From NCBI GenBank assembly GCA_009885195.1, contig VFLG01000024.1, positions 1 through 37,207 of the forward strand: a stretch of DNA of 37,207 nucleotides. The letters are read 5' to 3'. The notes beneath the pieces are model-generated. The model saw nothing but the letters and a program-made list of their open reading frames with translations, was not told where the DNA came from and did no database searches. This DNA comes from Gallionellaceae bacterium. Its GTDB lineage: Bacteria; Pseudomonadota; Gammaproteobacteria; Burkholderiales; Gallionellaceae. A program made the translations under genes and the position numbers. How positions within the stretch are numbered: the first letter of the stretch is position 1; every line of letters starts with the position of its first letter. This document shows positions 34,294 through 37,207 of this stretch, piece after piece.

Positions 34294-35935
34294 GGTTTAT
34301 TTCCTCCAGCGTTGTTTCACCGCGTTTTACCAGATCAAGCGCCGACTCCCGCAAGAAGCGCGTACCGTTGCGCTGCGCAGCTTCTTTCAGTTGGCGGATC
34401 GGCGCACGTCCGATCACCAGTTCGCGAATTTCATCATTGAGCAACAGCAATTCCGATATGGCCTTGCGGCCCTTGTAGCCGCTGCCACGGCATAGCCCAC
34501 AGCCGCGTCCGCTCATAAAACGATACTGTTTCACATCCTTATCGGACAAGCCCGACGCCATTATTTCAGCATGATCAGGTGGCATCTCCTCTTTGCAATT
34601 TGGGCAATTCAACCGCACCAGGCGCTGCGCCAGCACCGCATTTACCGCCGACACAAAACTGTAGGGATCGACCCCCATATGGATGAAGCGCCCGATGACA
34701 TCGAACACATTGTTGGCATGCACGGTGGTAAATACCAGATGGCCGGTGAGCGCGGCCTGCACGGCGATTTCTGCGGTCTCAGAATCACGTACCTCGCCCA
34801 CCATGATCTTGTCCGGGTCATGGCGCAGAATGGAACGTAATCCACGCGCAAAGGTCAGCCCTTTTTTCTCGTTCACCGGTATTTGCAGCACGCCTGCCAG
34901 CTGATATTCGACCGGATCCTCGATGGTCACGATCTTTTCGATGCCACGGTTGATCTCGGAAATCATGGCGTACAAGGTGGTGGTTTTACCGCTGCCGGTG
35001 GGGCCGGTCACCAGCAGCATGCCGTAAGGCTCCGCCGCCAGACGGCGTAACTGCACCAGCACCTCGCCCTCATAACCCAGCGTATCCAGGCGCAATCCTT
35101 GCAATTCATCCGACAGCGACTTCTTGTCCAAAATCCGCAGCACAGCATCTTCCCCAAAGATACTGGGCATGATGGAAACGCGGAAATCCACTTCGCGCCC
35201 TTGCATGACCACCTTGAAACGACCGTCCTGCGGCGTCCTTCGTTCGGCGATGTCGAGTTCGGCCAGAATCTTGATGCGCGAAATTACCTGCTCGGCGGTT
35301 TCCACGACTTGCACATTGGCGATGGTCGCCAGCACGCCATCTATACGGTATTTGATGGTCAGCCCGTGCGCGCCGCTTTCCAGGTGAATATCGCTGGCCC
35401 CGATCTTAAGCGCATCATACAAGGTGGAATTGACCAGCTTGATCACCGGGCTGGTATCTTCACTGATCGCCTGCAGTGACAGCTCTTCCGCATGCCCTCC
35501 CCTGCTTGCGCCATCCTCGGCCCCGCCCTGAATGCTTTCCATGGCACGCAGGGTTTCCTCGAAACTTGCCAAATAGGCCACGATGTCCGCCCGCTGTGCC
35601 AGATGCCACACCACCGGACCATCCAGACGATCTTCACCCCATGCCAACAAATCTGCATTGAATGGATCAGCGATTGCGGCCAGCAATTTGCCCTCTCCGT
35701 CCAGGAAGGCAATGCACTCGCGGCGCACCGCTTCGGCATAGGGAATGCTCCTGAATGCAGGCTGCATGTGCTGCATGTCAGCCAGCGTCAATACCGGGTA
35801 GCGGAAAGCGGCCGCCAGTTGCGCCACAAAATCATCGGGCGGCAAATGCAAAGCGTCCTCCAGCACCTCCAGCACCTGCTTGCCCTGGCGCGCCGCTTCG
35901 CCATATGCCTTTGAAATTACTTCCTGTGAAATCAC
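34274..35935 (-). CDS. gspE: GspE/PilB-type secretion or pilus assembly ATPase
   Basis: 553 aa hexameric ATPase that drives pseudopilin polymerisation from the cytosolic face of the inner membrane. An N-terminal MshEN/GspE-N-like region occupies 1-~130. The ATPase core has Walker A GPTGSGKTTT at 311-320, Asp box TIEDPVEY at 337-344, Walker B IMVGEVRD and His box GHLVFTTVHANN. A tetracysteine zinc site (CPNC at 444-447 and CGLC at 479-482) supports the GspE/PilB group over PilT. It starts at GTG 35935 with AGAGGA upstream. It heads the leftward cluster of six overlapping or closely spaced genes. A TATAAT lies about 55 bases upstream on the same strand, without a good -35. Confidence 0.94.
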   Translation of the reverse strand: MISQEVISKAYGEAARQGKQVLEVLEDALHLPPDDFVAQLAAAFRYPVLTLADMQHMQPAFRSIPYAEAVRRECIAFLDGEGKLLAAIADPFNADLLAWGEDRLDGPVVWHLAQRADIVAYLASFEETLRAMESIQGGAEDGASRGGHAEELSLQAISEDTSPVIKLVNSTLYDALKIGASDIHLESGAHGLTIKYRIDGVLATIANVQVVETAEQVISRIKILAELDIAERRTPQDGRFKVVMQGREVDFRVSIMPSIFGEDAVLRILDKKSLSDELQGLRLDTLGYEGEVLVQLRRLAAEPYGMLLVTGPTGSGKTTTLYAMISEINRGIEKIVTIEDPVEYQLAGVLQIPVNEKKGLTFARGLRSILRHDPDKIMVGEVRDSETAEIAVQAALTGHLVFTTVHANNVFDVIGRFIHMGVDPYSFVSAVNAVLAQRLVRLNCPNCKEEMPPDHAEIMASGLSDKDVKQYRFMSGRGCGLCRGSGYKGRKAISELLLLNDEIRELVIGRAPIRQLKEAAQRNGTRFLRESALDLVKRGETTLEEINRVTFVA

Positions 35936-36268
35936 GCCATTTTCCTCTGCTGAATACTGTCGGCCAATGTTAAAGATTGGCTTGCACTTGGGATTATACT
36001 GGGGAAACCGTCCTGCCCTGAGGACAGATATTTATTCTGAGCTGAGTTCAGGTTGAGTTGTCACGAAGTATCCCAGACTTCAAGCTTGTATTTGCGGCAT
36101 TTATGCAGGATCAGGGTGTCGATGGTTATTGTATCTCAACCTCACTCAAGGCGTCATCATGCGCGCCGAGAACAGCACATTCACCTTGCATGCCCGGTAT
36201 TCCTATTTAATACATGGCCAGCCACTGCGATACAATACTGACTCGAATAGGTTCGAGGAATTTTAAGC
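35936..36268. other. Divergent intergenic region, filament cluster / glycosyltransferase
   Basis: 333 bases with no gene I can support. Near the left side, on the minus strand, a TATAAT (about 35992-35997) lies upstream of the ATPase gene. On the plus strand a TACAAT at 36231-36236 lies 33 bases before the glycosyltransferase ATG. Neither has a convincing -35. A short stem (CCTG.CCTGAGGACAG) is at about 36011-36026. No named operator or riboswitch was recognised. Confidence 0.35.
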
Positions 36269-37207
36269 ATGAGCCAGACCAAAAAAAAGAAACGCCCCTC
36301 AATTGCCACTGACAAACCCACTCCCGATCATCAGCGTCGGCCCGCCACATCCAGGACAAATTATTATCTCGCATTCCTGCTGCTCCTCGCCACCGCCCTA
36401 CTGTACGGCCACTCGCTGTGGAACCCGCTGGTTTTCGATGATGCGGCAGTTCTTTTCGATGCCAACCTGGCGAGGCTGGGCTCCTCGTTGTTCCAGTTGG
36501 ATTTGAGATGGTTTTCCTACGCCTCGTTCGGCTGGACGTACAAGCTGTTCGGCCATGACTGGTTCTGGTATCGGCTGGGCAATCTGGGCCTGCACGCCCT
36601 CACCGGCGTCTTGCTGTTTCTGTTCTTTTCCCGTCTTTTAGATGCGACCGCGCCAGCGCAGGATGCCGGCATTCAGTCACGTTGGCTTGCTGTTTTTGCC
36701 GCCCTGGTGTTCGTGCTGCACCCCGCCGCCGTGTATGGCGTGGCCTATCTGGTCCAGCGCAGCATCCTCATGGCGACCCTGTTCGGCATCGCGGCGCTCC
36801 TTTGTTATATGGAAGGCTTGACCCGGGATAGGGCCAGGTGGTTCGTCCTGTCCGCGCTGTTCTATTTTCTGACGGTCTTTTCCAAAGAACTCAGCATCAT
36901 GATTCCCGGCGTGGCTGCCGCCCTCACCTTGCTGCTACATAAACCGTCCTTGGCCCTGATAAGAAGAGTGTGGCTGCCATTCACCCTTTATTTCGTGATC
37001 GGCACGCTGATCATCTTGCGGACGAAGGGGTTGCTGGGTGTGACCTATGAATATCTTGCGGCTGACATTTTGGCCCGGACGAGCGAACAGCAGGGAGATA
37101 TTCAGATAGCAAATGCTTACCCGCTGAGCGTCCTTACCCAAGGATACATGTTCTTCAAATACCTGCTGCTGTGGATCATTCCCTATACCGGCTGGATGTC
37201 GATCGAC
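36269..37207 (+). CDS. GT-C type glycosyltransferase-like membrane protein (partial)
   Basis: 313 codons to the window edge, open throughout, with the C-terminus missing. The start has GAGGA ten bases upstream. A basic, Lys-rich N-terminus (TKKKKRP) is followed by a membrane helix and the motif NPLVFDDAAVLFDA, whose paired Asp in the first periplasmic loop is the hallmark of GT-C enzymes that use polyprenyl-phosphate sugars. Next come YRLGNLGLHALTG, VFVLHPAAVYGVAYLVQRS and further hydrophobic helices. This order resembles bacterial TMTC-like proteins, often with C-terminal TPRs, and pilin glycosyltransferases. Neither the donor nor the acceptor is known. Its divergence from a pilus-like ATPase gene raises the idea that it modifies the pseudopilin, which is speculative. 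Confidence 0.75.
   Translation, partial: MSQTKKKKRPSIATDKPTPDHQRRPATSRTNYYLAFLLLLATALLYGHSLWNPLVFDDAAVLFDANLARLGSSLFQLDLRWFSYASFGWTYKLFGHDWFWYRLGNLGLHALTGVLLFLFFSRLLDATAPAQDAGIQSRWLAVFAALVFVLHPAAVYGVAYLVQRSILMATLFGIAALLCYMEGLTRDRARWFVLSALFYFLTVFSKELSIMIPGVAAALTLLLHKPSLALIRRVWLPFTLYFVIGTLIILRTKGLLGVTYEYLAADILARTSEQQGDIQIANAYPLSVLTQGYMFFKYLLLWIIPYTGWMSID

Noticed and set aside
35980-36010. Sigma-54 promoter for the filament cluster
   Set aside because: No GG-N10-GC pair (TGGCA...TTGC) at proper spacing was found on the minus strand; only a lone TATAAT is visible.
36053-36241. Small 62-residue frame in the divergent gap before the glycosyltransferase
   Set aside because: No ribosome site, no motif, and it covers the probable promoter region.

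Overview
The window looks like chromosome of a betaproteobacterium, most likely order Nitrosomonadales and perhaps Gallionellaceae-like. This rests on gene neighbourhoods (argB / pyrimidine 5'-nucleotidase / slmA; dacC-dat-ybeD-lipB-lipA; an RNB ribonuclease and tonB near aroE-mtgA), on protein flavour, and on the kinds of short palindromic repeats scattered between genes. No phylogeny was run, so the taxon is an inference. No rRNA, tRNA, CRISPR array, transposase or prophage gene was seen. Forty-one complete protein genes and one cut by the right edge are annotated.

Layout. 1-190: repeat-rich edge. 191-4595: pmbA and darP diverging, an alpha/beta-hydrolase esterase, and a large PilZ-type candidate c-di-GMP receptor. 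4714-8092: tightly packed aat-bpt-membrane protein-pyrD, where the two leucyl-transferases of the bacterial N-degron pathway overlap by 4 bases. 8119-9328: a YfaZ-like outer-membrane protein and a DUF4149 membrane protein. 9482-11076: nth, a DUF1841 gene and a PduO-type cobalamin adenosyltransferase. 11374-15947: an outer-membrane protein of unknown role, then a leftward set (type I-beta-like DAHP synthase, slmA, HAD nucleotidase, argB, PCu(A)C copper chaperone). 16207-20162: a rightward operon for peptidoglycan trimming, D-amino acids and lipoate (dacC-dat-ybeD-lipB-lipA). 20259-21160: cytochrome c and a four-EF-hand protein, convergent on a shared terminator. 21347-29692: RNB ribonuclease, TonB, a zinc-uptake group (small exported protein, outer-membrane barrel, ZnuA-like, ZnuB-like, no ATPase seen), aroE and mtgA. 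29747-31201: mgtE. 31399-35935: a leftward type II secretion / type IV pilus-like group (GspE/PilB ATPase, PilM-, PilN-, PilO-, PilP/GspC-like proteins and a GspG-like pseudopilin). It has no platform protein, secretin or prepilin peptidase in the window. A GT-C type glycosyltransferase-like membrane protein starts divergently at 36269 and runs off the end.

The most unusual aspect is the number of unrelated short inverted-repeat families (about ten in 37 kb) and where they sit. Three seem to have become part of proteins: an in-frame insert in the RNB ribonuclease, a palindrome forming the extra N-terminus of LipB, and a terminal-inverted-repeat element that supplies the start region of TonB. 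A MITE-like element occurs twice, in opposite orientation, each copy beginning within two bases of a stop codon. Several repeat families are stacked inside one another between the ZnuA-like and ZnuB-like genes. The best candidate for a little-described system is the incomplete type IV filament-like cluster with its divergent glycosyltransferase.
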